Assembly: GCA_011009095.1 (NCBI GenBank)
Contig: VTPC01090448.1
Location: forward strand, 121,257 to 185,256
DNA: 64,000 nucleotides
From: Ignelater luminosus
Lineage: Eukaryota; Arthropoda; Insecta; Coleoptera; Elateridae
Direction: 5' to 3'
The position numbers and the translations under genes were made by a program. Below the pieces are notes generated by a model, which saw only the letters and a list, made by a program, of their open reading frames with translations, searched no databases and was not told the origin of the DNA. This document shows positions 1 to 13,839 of the stretch, in pieces (position 1 is the first letter of the stretch; each line of letters begins with the position of its first letter).

Positions 1-3000
1 ATTTTTTAAGTTCTTACTGATATGTTTCCTGAAATATTTTAAAATTACTTACTCTTTTATTTTGCTTTAAGCTAACGTTAATCTTTTTCGGACTTTTCTA
101 GTTGTTACTGATATTATAGCCTAAAATTGTTTAAGAATTTGTCAAACAATTTTTCCAATAAAGAGGAACTTCCCCAAACGTGTTTACTTATCATTTTCTG
201 TTTGGTTTCTAAACCTGGAAAAGGTATTATGTTTTGAATCAATAGTTTCTCATTTGCTTTTGTGATTTTGCTTTGACCCAGTGATTAGCAACTAGTGCGC
301 TTGGGGTCTAGTGGGTTACATAAGCTTTCAACCGAAGGTACCTTGAGAATTAAAACTGCTACGAAATACAGTAGTCAACTTTAGATCACTTCGCCGTAAC
401 TTTGATTTCTTAGTTGCTTTGAGATTTTATTCTTTTTCAATTAGTAACTATCGACCATTTTATCTGACGTGTATTTATACAAATAATTACAACAAATCTA
501 ATGGTTTTTGTTTCTTGTTTCAAAATAATGTTAAATGGCATTGTTATTTCTAAATTGTTCAGAATCCTTCTGCCTATTTAGATTTCTTTACTGGATATCA
601 CTGCTGATGTGTATTTGGTTGCAGGTTGAATATCGTAATCGCATCTGTACATACCATAGCTAACTGTCAACAAAATAGTTTTCATTATATTAATAATGAT
701 CTTTCACTCTTTATTTGATTACAGTAAGAATTATATTTGTTGACTTATTAGGCAATATGGATAAAACGTGAATTCAAAGTATTTTTCTCTTTTATCTTAG
801 CTCGATGGACTGTTACACACAAAGTTTTTTAAGCAGAAGTTATGTTTTCTTTTTAATATTGGATTCTTGGCCTACTTTTTATTCTTTCTGATTTGACAAT
901 TTTTGTAATGATCAGCTTACCGTACAAGACTTATTTTTTTAATTTCACTTTTTGTCAGTTTCTTTTTATCAAAAATCCTTCCTAACAACTTTCTTTTCCA
1001 TATTTTAAGTTCTTTTATGTTATTTTTGTTTAACACTCATAGACCTATGCCATAGGATCTTGCTACTGTTCCTAAATCCATAGTTTGAAATTTCTTGATA
1101 CTCCATTAAATTTAAGAAATTTAAGAAGAACACCTAGACTGTTATTGAGCTTGGTTAGATGTTTAGTAATTGTGCATTTTTGCGGCGATTGTTTATTAGA
1201 ATTACACCAAGATAGTAAAACTTGAATTCTTTGTAATTAGCAACTTGTTTCCTGTATAATCTGGAGTTTGATGCTTGTGGTGATATATGGTACCACCTGT
1301 GAATGCGTGTACTTGACCATCTCCAAAACTCTTGATATCATATTAGAATGATAAGAATGTAGAAAGCAAATTACCTAGTTTGACACCGCGATTAATTGGG
1401 AAAGCTTCTAAAATTTGTCTGTCCAGTTTGACTTTATTTGTTAAGGTTCTAGTTAAAATTATTCTGAATTGATGTATTAGCTTCTGCAGAATCCCAGTAA
1501 ACACAATTATATCGTAGCGATATCAGTGCGAATTTATCTGTGTACGAACTTGTTTAATGTTACATAGCACACTGTGCGCATGTGCGTTATATATAACGCG
1601 TAATGTCAGAAACACAGTACGAGTTGCAGTACATCGCGATTACGTACCGATTGTTACATGCCGACGACATTCATCGTGCTTCAGACTAGGTACATGCTTG
1701 TTGATACATTGTCATAATTTTACGTGAATACATCGCTCTAATGTCTACGTTTCGATGTACCTGTTTCGTTTAATTTTAAAAGACTATGTAATATGCTAAA
1801 TTACGTATTCGTTACGTCTACATTATAACATTGTTAACATGTAACAAAGAGTATGCTTCATTAATTAATTAAAGTCTGGTCTTTCTACTTCCTTGTAAAT
1901 TTATCGTCCACGTAACCCAAAACATTTTTCCAAGCTTCCGACCAATTTATTCTAGTATATAGAGGTTGCAGGAAGACCAAAATAAATTAGTCAAAAGTTA
2001 ATACAACATATTGACCTTGCACAAGTAAGAAAAGTCTCACGTTACCTGACCTATAAGACTAGGCCTTAATCTAGGTAGTGCAAAAATTTCAAAATCTCTT
2101 AAATCATTCAAATTTGTTATCAAATAGACTTGTAGTTTAGGAATACTGCCATTTTGTTCTTAAACAAAAGTAAAAATTTGGAATTAAAGTTAAGAAAAGA
2201 TCAAGGACATACATTGCAAAACGAATAGCCTAGTAATATAACTAATTTGAATGATATTACACAGTACTTTATTTTTGAAGGAAAATGCATTAAAAGTATT
2301 ACTTGGAATAAAAGTTTTATTAATTTCTTTTAAAAAAGAAAGAATGCAAGACAATTTCAAAACACATTAATTCGTTTTTGTCTTCTCGTCCCTTTTTAAT
2401 CTCTGTGCAGCATGTCGTAGTCCTTTGGAACAACATTGCTCAATTTCTGAAAAACAAAACAATTTATATATACGAGCTATAAATATTACGATAAAAAGAA
2501 TACCTTTGTCCGATATTCATCGTCTTGGTTCCAGCCATTCGGAGATTCCCACGTTGACGCAATCACGAATAACCACGAATAACAGCAAATTCGTTGGTCA
2601 GAACATTTTTTAAATTCTGGAGATCTTGCCTTTATAGCCAACTCTACCGATCTTACATAAAAAAAGTTTCTAGAAAAAAAACGAATGAACAAAAATAATT
2701 ATGTGTAACAAACAAATCCGAATGTTCTTTATTTAATTTTCTAATTCTCCAAAACTTTCTTTTGTTTCTATTGGCAGCATTTGCTCTACCTCTGATTTTC
2801 GATTGATTGATTAATCGTAATATCAGAATTTAAAATTTTAGTATCGCTAAAACTACTTGTGTTGCTATTATTGTCATTGATGCTATTATTTCTTTCGTAG
2901 TAGTATTGTTTTGAATTTTGTCAAAGATTTTATTATGGTTGTCATTTTTATTATTGAGTAATTGTAATTTATGTTTAGCTTTCATAATATTTTTGTACTG

Positions 3001-4561
3001 CCCTAATCTACGGTACTTTTGTCTAGTTGATAAAGTACTAAAAGGTTTTTACTTTATTTTCTTAGACATTTCGCTTACAGTAAATTGTTATCCTTGAAAA
3101 TACAAGAATCAGTACAAATACTACATATTACTAATTTAAACTTACCTATTAACAACACTAAACCAGACATTTTTGCACAATAACTGCAGAACATTGGAAT
3201 GAATTTATTCGAAACGAATGAAGGCAGGAAACCAAATCAGTGGTGTTCTTTGAAGAATTTACTGTTTAGATGCAGACGGGCTAAATACTTTCATTACGTT
3301 CTTAGAAAGGACCATGTCCCTCTCTTTCTCATTTGTAAAGTAAACACAAAATTTTCCTAAAAACGTCTAAGAAGGAAGTCATAAATTTTATTTGAAACCC
3401 CTTTCACATAGACCGGTGAATCTGGCATATTTTAAAATAACGGGATATTGTTCACTATTATTTGAATATTTCTCCATACTTGACTTTAAATAAGGAAATA
3501 TTGATTTTTACCGCTTTGCTGCTTGTTTATAAGTCGTTCAATATATGTCGTAAAGTTTCACTTCAGAATAAATGCATTGTATAAAAATTTATTATTATTT
3601 ATAATCTTAGAATGGTCCCTTACCTGGTTAGGCGCTTTTGTGCGGGGCACAATCTGTAAAAGATCCACTTCGCTGTGTGATTTTTATGTAGAAAATACTA
3701 CAGTTACATAAATATTGCTGTGGTTTTTGGCCATACAGCAAAATCAAGTAAAATTTTAAAGATCGAAATTGCCCAAAAAATTATGGAAATAAGGAATTAT
3801 TTTTGTTAATTTTGTTTATCACTGTATATTTTAAGACTTAATTTATGTTAGAATTCAACATTATTTTAATATCATCTATATTATTTTATGCCTTAAACAT
3901 GTAGAAAAAAGCATGAATTACAAAAATTAAAAATGACTTTAGATTAGTATTTTTGTAAGTGAGTATTCCTGAAGAAAAGAACTTTAAAAAGTCTGGATCG
4001 CGTTTGCTGTGGAATTTTAGTCATGTCTGAGATTATATTCTACAATAAATTTTGACAGTAGTCAGTATAATTTTCTTATGAAATTATAACTTTATAAGAA
4101 ACTTCATTATGAAAAAATTGAATGTAGAATTAAAAATATAATTATTTCAGACATGTATAAGATTATTTACCAAGAGTTAGCGCATAAAGATTTGAAAACG
4201 TGACGTCAGTTGGGCGATCAGTGATCTAAATAGTTAAGATCTTCTATAAATTAAGTATATATAAAACAAGCATTATTTTTACGTCATTAACATTTATCAT
4301 ATAAGTATATGCAGAAGTATGTAACAAATACAGCGTATACCCTACATCTACCTGATGTGTTTGAAATTACGCGCTGCCGACGTAGTTTGAGTACTCCTTT
4401 GCGATGTCATAGTATTGACGTACCAGCTACATCGATAAGATGTAATCGAGAGATGTAGTGCTCGTTCTTTCGTTGGTATGTACCTGTTACATTAATATCA
4501 CACCTGTGTTTACTGGGATGTAGGAATCTTGCATGGCCTTGAAGATCTTTTCTTCTTTTAA
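1..4561. other. Intergenic or intronic DNA, no recognised gene
   Basis: AT-rich sequence with only short chance reading frames of about 60 to 70 codons that show no motif. A perfect 16-bp palindrome lies at 1584-1599. The stretches around 1500-1760 and 4310-4520 are richer in CpG and in TACAT/GTTACAT words than their surroundings. The second of these may hold the 5' untranslated part of the LINE that follows, but no 5' boundary is visible. Confidence 0.6.
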
Positions 4562-4657
4562 TTGTGTTATAGACCTGTTCAAAAATACGGACCAAGTAGA
4601 ATACTCACAGTTGTAAATGAAAAAAAAGGTTCTAACGGCGATAGTGATTATAAAACA

Positions 4658-5359
4658 ATGTCAATGTACTACCAAAATGTGCGTGGACTTAGAACGAAAA
4701 CGAGTGAGTTATATGATAATGTGTTGGCGAACGATTTTTCTATTATTGCGTTTACAGAAACTAATTTAAATTGTTCTTTTGAAAATTGTGAAATTATGGA
4801 TGATAGATACACAGTATATCGAAACGATCGTAAATGTGAATTAACTGGTAAACAGGGTGGAGGTGGAGTGTTGCTTGCAGTACGTAATAAATATAGTTCT
4901 TGTAAAGTCAACGTAGATAACATTGAAGGTATAGAAAGTTTATGGGTTGTTTTTAAATATTTACATTATAGTATTTTAATTAGTTTAGTTTATATTCCTC
5001 CCAAATCAATAATTGGAAAATACCGTCTGTATTTTGAAATGTTTGAAAACCTTTGCAGAATGAGGTTCGATAGTATAATTGTTATTGGCGATTTTAATGT
5101 ACCACAGGTTTCGGGAACTAATTACGACTTTTTTAAAGGTGTAGGATCAGCTAAATGCAGTGGAGAGTTTATACAGTTGAACAATTTACATTCTGTCAAT
5201 AATATTTTGAATTCTAAGAACGCTACTTTAGATTTGGTTTTAACCAATTTACAATGTGTAGTAGAAGAAGATGCAGTACCTCTCGTTAAAGTTGATCTGG
5301 CTTATCATCCTCCTTTAGCTATAACTTTTAGGTTAGTTGGAACAAAAAAACTGCAATAA
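4658..5359 (+). pseudogene. LINE endonuclease domain (Exo_endo_phos fold)
   Basis: This is the target-nicking endonuclease of the LINE. The first ATG in the recognisable domain is at 4658. The open frame runs upstream without an ATG to 4562, so the true start is unsure. Visible family motifs in order are QNVRGLRTK (active-site Asn strand), FTETNL (metal-binding Glu), GGGGVLLAV, VYIPPKS, VIGDFNVP (catalytic Asp/Asn), TLDLVLTN and a C-terminal YHPPLAITF, which stands where the usual S-D-H/YHP motif sits. The frame ends at 5357-5359 because of a frameshift at a 7-A run around 5343-5350; the downstream frame picks up at once with the linker to the RT. In the family these two domains form one polyprotein. 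The split is seen; that it is a mutation rather than programmed frameshifting is inferred. Confidence 0.85.
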
Positions 5360-7337
5360 GAAGGGTAAGAACTGCTCATATTACTACAATTTTAAAAAAG
5401 CTAATTTTGATTTGATGTATAACATTACTAGGTTTACCGATTGGACTTTTATTAAGTACGAGACGAATGTTGATATAGCACTAAACAAACTGTATGATGT
5501 TTTATATAATATTTTAGATCAGTGTGTTCCCAAAAATACAATAACCAATAAGTCGCGTAAATATCCTTCGTGGTATGATAAAAATATAAAAACAAAACTT
5601 AAGGAGAAACGGAAAGTTAGGCAACGTTTAAAAACCAATAATTTAAATCGTAACCTTAAACTCAAATTCAATACTTTACGAAAGGATATTAAGAATTTAA
5701 TTAAAAATGCACGCAAGAGATATTTACAAGAAGTTCAATTAGATATACGGGCTAATCCAAGAACATTCTGGGATTTTATTAGAGCGAAGAATAAAAAAGG
5801 GGGATTATTACTTGAGGTAACTCACAATAATGTCATATATACCGGGGATAAGCTGATAGTTTCTGCTTTTGCCAAATACTTCAGTTCGGTCTACTCTAAA
5901 GATAATACTAATACAACAAATAATAACTTCCAATTAGATTACGGAACTCAGTGTCTAAATATTCGGAATATATCCATAGATCAGGTGACAACAGCCCTTA
6001 AGCAGCTAAAACCGCGTGCTTCTCCTGGTGAAGATAATATTCCGTCTTATTTAATCAAGGGTTTATCCGAGTTTCTGTCTGAACCGTTAACGGCGATCTT
6101 TAATTTAAGTATAGATACAGGCAAATTTCCAACTCGTCTTAAAAAAGCCTGGATCAGACCTATTCATAAGTCCGCCGATATTAACGCGGTTGAAAATTAT
6201 CGTCCTGTGGCTGTACTAAATACATTTAATAAAATTTTCTAAGCAGTCTTACATTTGCAAATTTATAATCATGTTAAAACTGTAATAAGTAAACATCAAC
6301 ATGGATTTGTTCCTAAAAAGTCGACAGTTACAAGTTTACTAACCTTTACTGATATTATTTCCGAAAATATAAATAATAAGTTGCAAACTGATGTCGTTTA
6401 TTTAGACGCTGCAAAAGCATTCGATAAAGTAGATTTCAATGTTCTTATTAGCAAACTCAAGGCGTTTGGTTTTAGTGATAAATTGCTCAAATTTTTTAAA
6501 TCTTATTTAACTGAAAGATCAATCTCTGTACGTTATAATCATGTTTTTTCTGAGTATTTCGTTCCAACGTCGGGGGTCCCACAAGGGTCAACGCTAGGCC
6601 CTTTATTATTTTTATTATTAATAAATGATCTGCCTCGCTGCATCACATCCAGTGAAATATTATTATATGCAGATGATGTTAGACTGTTTCAAAAAGTAAA
6701 TAATAATCAAGACTGCATAGTGCTTCAGAATGATTTAAACCGTTTAGTAAGCTGGTATGATGAAAATAAATTACAACTTAATACCAAAAAATGTCAAGTT
6801 ATCTCTTTCAGCCGTAAACAAACTGAACTAACTCACAATTACACGATAATGGGAATTACATTGCAGAAGGTAACTGAAGTTAAAAATTTGGGTGTACTAT
6901 TTACTTCCAAACTAAAACTTAGTCGTCATATTAAGGAATGTGCGAAAGCGGCCAATCGGAAGTTAGGATGGGTACTTAGAAACAGTAAAGATTTTTCTAC
7001 GGAAACTACTTTGCTACTGTATAATGCTTATGTACTTTCGAGATTGGAATATGCCGCTGTAATTTGGGCCCCTAGGTCTTTTATGGATATTGATATTGTG
7101 GAGAAAATTCAAAAATGCTTTTTGAGGCATCTCTATTATCGAAAGTATGGGATATTCCCTAATTTTAAACATCACGTAGCATACAATGTTCAGCTTGAAA
7201 AGTTTGAAATGAAAAGATTAGAGACTAGGCGCAGGTTAATTTCAATCACTACTGTTTGTAAAGCTCTCCACTATCAAATCGACTGTGAACAGTTGTTACA
7301 TAAGTGCAGTTTTATTGTTCCTAACATTAGATGTTGA
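5337..7337 (+). pseudogene. LINE reverse transcriptase, one in-frame stop
   Basis: RNA-templated DNA polymerase of the same LINE. The basic linker (about residues 80-145 of this frame) is rich in Lys/Arg/Asn. RT motifs follow in order: SPGEDNIPSYLIK, WIRPIHKSADINAVENYRP, HGFVPKKST, YLDAAKAFDKVD (catalytic Asp), GVPQGSTLGPLLF and the catalytic YADD at about 6666-6677. The C-terminal part has the usual LNTKKCQVISFSR and LGWVLRNSKDF blocks and no RNase H domain, as in CR1/Jockey elements. A single TAA at 6240-6242 splits it at the 'NTFNKIF' block, and the same frame continues directly after it. The last codon is at 7335-7337. Non-functional as it stands, but very little decayed. Confidence 0.88.
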
Positions 7338-7954
7338 ATAAAAAATGTACCATTCAGAACTTTTAACACATTGTTCACCAATTACTACAGTTTTGAATGA
7401 TGTTAATGATTTTTCAAAAATATATAAATTTGATTTACACGTATTCCTCTATTATTAAAGCCTGGGATGGTAAATAACTGGGATTCTTTTTATACTATTA
7501 ATATTTATGTATTGATATAAAACTTTTTTTTATTGCTTACAATTATTTTAATTTTACACTTTTATTTTATAGCTAAATGTTGTATTCTAATTATTTGTAT
7601 TTTGAATTTTTGTGTGAAAGATAATTATTTAATACTCCTAGTATATTTTATTTATTGCACGTAAGGATTATTTACAATATTTTGAAATCATTTGATATTT
7701 TATTATTTATATATATTGACATTGGTGTTTAGATTCTAGTTCGTCTTTTATTTGAATGACATTTTATACAGTTGTATTTGTCCTATTCAAGCAGCTGCGC
7801 TCAATTTTTGTATTTTAATTTGTTGTTCTCTGTTGTGTATTTTTACTGATGTTTACAATTTTTTGTTTGATATGTTTTTAACTTTGTTACGCGGCACATA
7901 ATTTTAGATTTATTGTAATTCTCTGTAATTGGCTATGTAGCTGTTGAGAATAAA

Positions 7955-7980
7955 GGTTATTATTATTATTATTATTATTT
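7955..7980 (+). repeat. (TTA)n tail at LINE 3' end
   Basis: About seven TTA units follow AATAAAGG. Short microsatellite tails of this kind are the usual 3' ends of CR1/Jockey-type elements, so this places the element boundary. The flanking target duplication cannot be tested because the 5' end is unknown. Confidence 0.8.
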
Positions 7981-10900
7981 ATGAACAGCACGTCCAAGGA
8001 CATTTTATGATCATAGCTTCTAGCTAAAATCCATCTTATTTCAAAAATTTTATGTAGGAATAACTTCAACCTTTTTTTTATACCGCTAAATAATATTTTA
8101 TAGATAATGTGTGACAGTACCATACCTTGGTATGTTTTACATCTGATTACGTTATATCAAAAGTGGAACTGTTTCTGTTATCATGGACTTTTTAATATGT
8201 TTATGCAAATTTGTATTGAGCATGAGTTAAAATACCTTCTGGGGAGTATTAAGTAAATGTTCTTAAATTGATTACTTATTCTTCTTAGACGCTACTACTA
8301 TTCAGGATCTTTTCATAATGTGCATCAGTTTATTTTTTTTTAATTTTATCTACTAATTTTTCTCTTCTTTATTCTAAAAAGATTATTTTCCATATTGAGT
8401 TGAGAATTTAACTAAGCTTTGAATGTAATAATTATTTATTTACTTTTGTAATTTCCCGTATTAAATTAAATATGAAAGTACAACAGAAAAGTTTAAAATT
8501 GTACAGAATTGGTTGTTAACAAATCATTATTTTGAATGTAATGTATTAAATTGTAATTGGTTGAATGACAATTGAACCTGCTTGGTTTGCCTATATTGTT
8601 GTTGGTATTATACAAGGTGATCAAAAACGCAAATAGCTATTTTCTTCGACGTCTTTAAATCGAACATCTCATGGGAATGTTCAAATACCCTTTTCAACCA
8701 TTCAATTTTTGTTTGAAAGCTGAACAGAATTTGGAATTATTTAGATGGTTTTCTGTAAGTTATAATAAAGATTGTAAGAATGTATTCAGACAAATACATT
8801 GTATTATTAAAAAATAAGTAATTAAAAATTATAAGCAAAAGCCTAAAAGATAACATAGATGGAAATCTATCAAGTATGAAAAAGTGATATAGCTCGAATA
8901 AGTTTAGTTCAATAAAATTGGTTCAACTTGAAAACTAAAAACTAAATCTGCCGTAGTCAGCTAGTAGTGCAGTAAACAATTAATCAAATATTTGCTTGAC
9001 AGTAGCACATACAGGCGCAATTCACAAACAAAGATAGTAAAACCCAGAATTATGTAACTTCACTACAATCTAGTACACAATCTCTTCTCAAGAATTCAAA
9101 TTGAATTATACACATACAGTCAAAGATGACAGTTTATGATATGGAATGTAAAATTGCATTTATTGCAAGGCCTAATTTCTTGCTTTGAAATCACCTGAGC
9201 GTGACTGAATGTCCTACGAGTCTGGATTATGCCAAATTCAATTTAGAACTTGAGATTTCACCCTCTGTCATAAGAGAGTACAGAAAAAAAGAAAGATTAA
9301 GAGCCGCAATCGTACAGTGATAAGACCGTAACAAAGGCAGTTCGTGATTAAATAATTCAATATGTGAAAACGCCAGAAGCAAAAGTTCTGCTATGAAATT
9401 GGAAAGAGGGGAAAAAGTCACGGTTGATCGATCTAGCAGCAGCAGGATTAAATGGAACAACTGATATCCAAACAGAGGGGAACGGGTAGCTGGTGTTACT
9501 GTATTATTAGAGAATATGAGAATAAAGATGGTATATCAGATTTTAAATGTTTATTCTGAAGATCTCTTTTGATTTCATTTGTAATACTACCATTGGAAGA
9601 TCATTTATTTGATAATAATCTACCTATAACTCTTTTGTTCTCTTTTTTCTTTAACCATATATTGTGGAACCTTTGCTACTACTTGTGTTAAGTATTTCTT
9701 CCTAATTAATTATATTTCCCCTAAACAGATCTCTTTTATCTGATGTTATATCAAGCCCTACTCAAATAAAACTGAAATGACATGTGTAACACACCTGTAA
9801 ATTACATACCATAAATCTTGCGTCGAATGACAGCTGCACATTGAATAATCTCTTTATGTAAAAGTTACTTGATTATTCCTCGTAAAAACCCAAATAAATT
9901 ATTTTTGCAACGTAGGATAATAAAATCAACTTAATGAAATTTCAAGCCGGCTGTAATTGCAGGTATTAACTTTTCGGTTGTAAACACATCCTATTAAACT
10001 GTTGAAGTATGGGATTATGTATGGGGTGCCTTAGTAACTGGCTAACTGCCATATATTAGGTAGTTAATTTTCGTGTTTACTGACGCAAAGGGATAATTTT
10101 CAGTATATGTAAAGTGGATGATACAACGTATTAAGCGCTCATTTTCCAAGCCAATTTGTTCTTATTACATGGGACTACTAATAAAGATTTCGTATAAATT
10201 TTAAGTATCATCTATATAAAACAGAAAAGTTTTAAGTTTTAGAACTGTCACTAAATAGCTAATACCTTTTTTGGAAAAGCGGTTGGCTAATAAAATAATT
10301 GAGCGGGACAGTATTTATTTCAAATGAGCGTTATCCACTATTAATGCAAGTGTTTAAATACAGTCTTTGATACCAAAATGTTTATAGGAGAAGCGAGAAT
10401 AATACGAAATTCTGATTGGGAATATAATTGCAACAGTCTAAGCACCAGAGGGGATTAGAAGCAAAGGAGTTAAATTTGGAAAGCATTGGAGGATCAGTTT
10501 TATAATCCATATAGACTTTCTGTGTTTATCGTTTTATTCCTGTTTGACTTTGAAACTCCTCTTGAACAAACTTTGTTTTAAATTCAAAATTAAGATAAAG
10601 AGGAATGAGTTAAAGCTTTCCAGTATCTAGCATGATAAGTATACGTTGTGGAAATATTTTCCTTTTCCAGAATAGCTAATATGTAATATAAAACGTACAA
10701 AATGTATCAGTATGAGCCGATTCTTTCAAAAGTTCCAACTGCTTATTATGTTATATTATAGTGCACGTAAATACTAATTTAACATTTAATTAAAACTTGT
10801 TACAGCATTTCGTAATAGTCTGGTCAGTTTAATTATCTGTGATACACTTTGTTAAGTAGATTTATGAAGGCATTCCTTCCAAGTGCTCGAAGTAATACGA

Positions 10901-12789
10901 TTAGTGTCACCCACAATTACATAGAAGTACGAAGATATGGACATATTCAAACATTAACAGAGTGCGTTTGGCGTTTGATAGTTGTAAATGTGTTTACACC
11001 TTCAAAAGGAAGGCGATAATAGTTATAAGGGTTCCTGTCTAGCTAATGATCATAGTAGTCTGCACGTCTAATTGAATTAAGTAGGACGGAATATTTACGC
11101 CTAGGTATCTTATTCGTATCTAATCGTAAGTTACAGTTTTATTATTAAATTACTCAAATATATTTTCTATAATCTTGTTCTAAATAAACCGAAAGTTTTC
11201 AACAAAAAAAGTTAATTAAATTTATTTTTTATTAGCTTACTAATTGAAATAAATCAGTGAATAGTAGAATATTAAGAATTAGACTTGTCAAACTGAATAG
11301 AATCCTGTGACATCTAAAACACAAAGAGATTTCGATTATCGCCTAAAGTTTAATAACGGGATAATCTTGAAAACTAATAATATACAACAGAACAATAGCT
11401 TGAGGAATTATGATTATAGAAATTTATTTTAATTTGTGGTTATTTTTGAGTTTAATTAGTATTAAGTTACAAATTGAACTTAGTTTTCTAAAAGCAATTA
11501 AGTAAATGATTTTGTTTAAATTGTTTTTTGTTCATTTAAATTTCCTTAAAGTGTGTGAATTATGTTGTAAAGGAACTAGCATCTAAGAATAACAGTGATA
11601 AGTAAACGTAGCTTTGTTATGAATTATATAACATTAGTTTAGTATTTAACAGGGACGTTCTTATCGTCAAAAATCTGCATAGGAAAAGAAGTTACTTTAA
11701 AATAATGTAGCAAGACTACGTTTCTGTACGATGAAATTAATAAAAAGTCAATTGATTAACAGAGGGGGATCAATCATCCAACTGACAACTTCATTGTATT
11801 TATGTCAATGAACACGCATTTTGCATCAGTTGCGAAAAATGGAGCGTTGAGGCATACTCCCTCCAAGCAATAAAAGCGCGTAGGAAATTTTGTTTATTAT
11901 ATTTATTCATTAATTAGTGTTTTGTATTTTTTAACTTTCAAAAAGATCTGTGTACAAATTACTTAACTTCTTTTAAAAACATGTTAAAGTCCAAAAGTTG
12001 CATTAAGGTATGTTGCTTGCTTAAACATCGCTTTTAATGATAAAACATCGAATAAAAGCGTAGATCTGCTTATCTACTTCGGACAATATCAAACTGTGTT
12101 TCGTGTATTCAAATGAAAGTAGAAATAGTAAATCAATATATTCTATATTTTATTTCTGTGGAACATTTCGGACTCCACTTGGTGCATCTTTGCGTTGTAG
12201 ACGATCAGACTCCACGCTCTTCATATATTTTATAAATGATTGTGCTGCGCATTTTCGTATGTTGCATATAGTGATGGCTTGCATTTTCTATTGCACGCAA
12301 AGTGCCTTTGCGTTTTGCATATTTCTCACATGATGCTGCTTTATATTTTATAAATGAATTTCATTCACGGCGCTGTATGCTTATAGAGTTTACAGTTAGT
12401 TTTATTTTGGAAGCGACGACTTTAAAGTTCAACAAAAATTTTTAAAAAAGAATGAATACAATTAAATTATACATTAAACAGTAGAAGCTTCAAGATAATC
12501 TTCATAATAAAGAAATTTTTATAAAAGGAAACTGTATCTGTTTCCGTAAATAACAATTAAATTAAATCTACTTAACAGATAATAATCACAATAGATAGAA
12601 TAGACAGAATAGATATTATCGTTCTAATGTTCAAAATTTTAAAACGAGAAGTCTGTATTGTAATTCCAGGAAGGTAAAAAGTAAAAGAAATCCAAAAATT
12701 AGGAGAATGTTTGCATTCGAAAGAGCTAAAGTTACATTTACTGAACCAATTATTCTCACTAAGGTTTTCTGTAGTTTTCTTTAGCGATG
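7981..12789. other. Long gene-free stretch
   Basis: AT-rich DNA with no reading frame or motif I can support. Around 9180-9560 and 12090-12360 the GC content looks locally higher and short frames of about 75 codons occur on one strand or the other, but none resembles a known family. A 15-base word, ATATTTTATAAATGA, is seen around 12227 and again around 12342. Confidence 0.55.
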
Positions 12790-12791
12790 TA

Positions 12792-13839
12792 GGGTAAAAG
12801 CACCAACACTCTGCCACATCAACAATATTTGAAGTTCAAACCTGTTTAAATTTAAAACGAAATAATATTTATCAATGAAACTTTCTGTACAGTTATGCAT
12901 ATTTAAATGGTATACATACTCAATCGTCAAAAATCATAAAACGTTTAGTTTTACATTAGAAAAAAAAATAATTCATTAAAACCGGCACTTTGTCCCCATA
13001 AGCCGCCACTCTTTACTAAAAATCCGCCATCAAGGTCCTAGTAGCCGTCCTTTAAGGAAACAAAGCTATAAATATCGTATAAACGTGAGGAATGATTATT
13101 TCTTAAATGATTACATACGAGTTCTTGGAAGCTCTATTCAGATCACATGTTTGACAAAATAAATCTTTTTTTAGCGATATCTTCATGACTCGCCATAAGC
13201 ATAAAATAAATTAACAATTTTACGCCTTTCTTGCATTTGCTCATAAACGATTTATTGAAACGAAAAGAATTTATTTTAAAAAATACACGCAAATACAAAA
13301 TAAGTAAATAATTAATAAACAAATGAATTTAATTCCTACTTTTTACATGATACTCTTTAAAGGTTAATTTTTCACTTAAGTTGTTTGGACATGTTGACTT
13401 CCTAAAATTAGATTTTTTTTTGAAAAGAATAATAACCATCAAATAAATGATGGAAAGATTAATAAATGTGGGTGCTAATCATCAAAATTAAATTTAAAAG
13501 TCGAGCAGCAATAATATAAAATCTCAGTATTGTGGAATACCTAGTGCACGACAGTGAAAGGCGGCGAGCGGGTGACTAGACGAATCTGTAAATACCGGTA
13601 CTCTGCCTACCTTATTTTCGACATTTTTTAAATAAAAATCCAGGATTTTTTGTATTAAATATTAAGAAGGACCATTGCTTTAATTTACCAAACAAAAATT
13701 TTTACAAAGGTGTTTACAAAAATGCGCAAACCTTACTAGAATGCAACTGTTTCTCGTTAATAAAAACGCACTCAATGGCAGTCGTAGTAAAGACAATCAC
13801 GTACTGGCAGTAAATAAATGCTAATAATTAACATCTAAC
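12792..13839 (+). repeat. Dispersed non-coding repeat, copy 1 (right end missing)
   Basis: This 1.05-kb segment matches 22226-23264 in the same orientation, with scattered substitutions and small indels. It starts with GGGTAAAAGCACC directly after TA, exactly like copy 2, but similarity stops near 13839 and no matching right terminus (GGTGC..TTACCC) is found downstream. It has no coding frame. Compared with copy 2, about 160 bases including the right TIR are absent. It is inferred to be a truncated copy of a non-autonomous DNA transposon. Confidence 0.75.

Larger units (their letters stand above)
4562..7979 (+). mobile_element. CR1/Jockey-type non-LTR retrotransposon, nearly intact
   Basis: A LINE read on +: an apurinic-type endonuclease, then a reverse transcriptase, then an untranslated region of about 600 bases ending in a (TTA)n tail at about 7957-7979 just after an AATAAAG word. 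The tail marks the 3' end. The 5' end is not defined; the first recognisable endonuclease residues lie near 4670, and I saw no ORF1 (gag-like) frame upstream, so the copy may be 5'-truncated. The coding part is broken only twice (an A-run frameshift near 5343-5350 and a TAA at 6240-6242), which suggests a fairly young insertion. The clade is assigned from motif style only; Daphne or another CR1-group clade is possible. Confidence 0.85.

Noticed and set aside
1500-4520. Possible repeat shared by 1500-1760 and 4310-4520 (TACATCG, GTTACAT, GTACC words)
   Set aside because: Only short words are shared; no alignable block was found by eye.
7955-7980. (TTA)n as an independent microsatellite
   Set aside because: Its position directly after AATAAAG at the end of the LINE 3' region explains it as the element tail.
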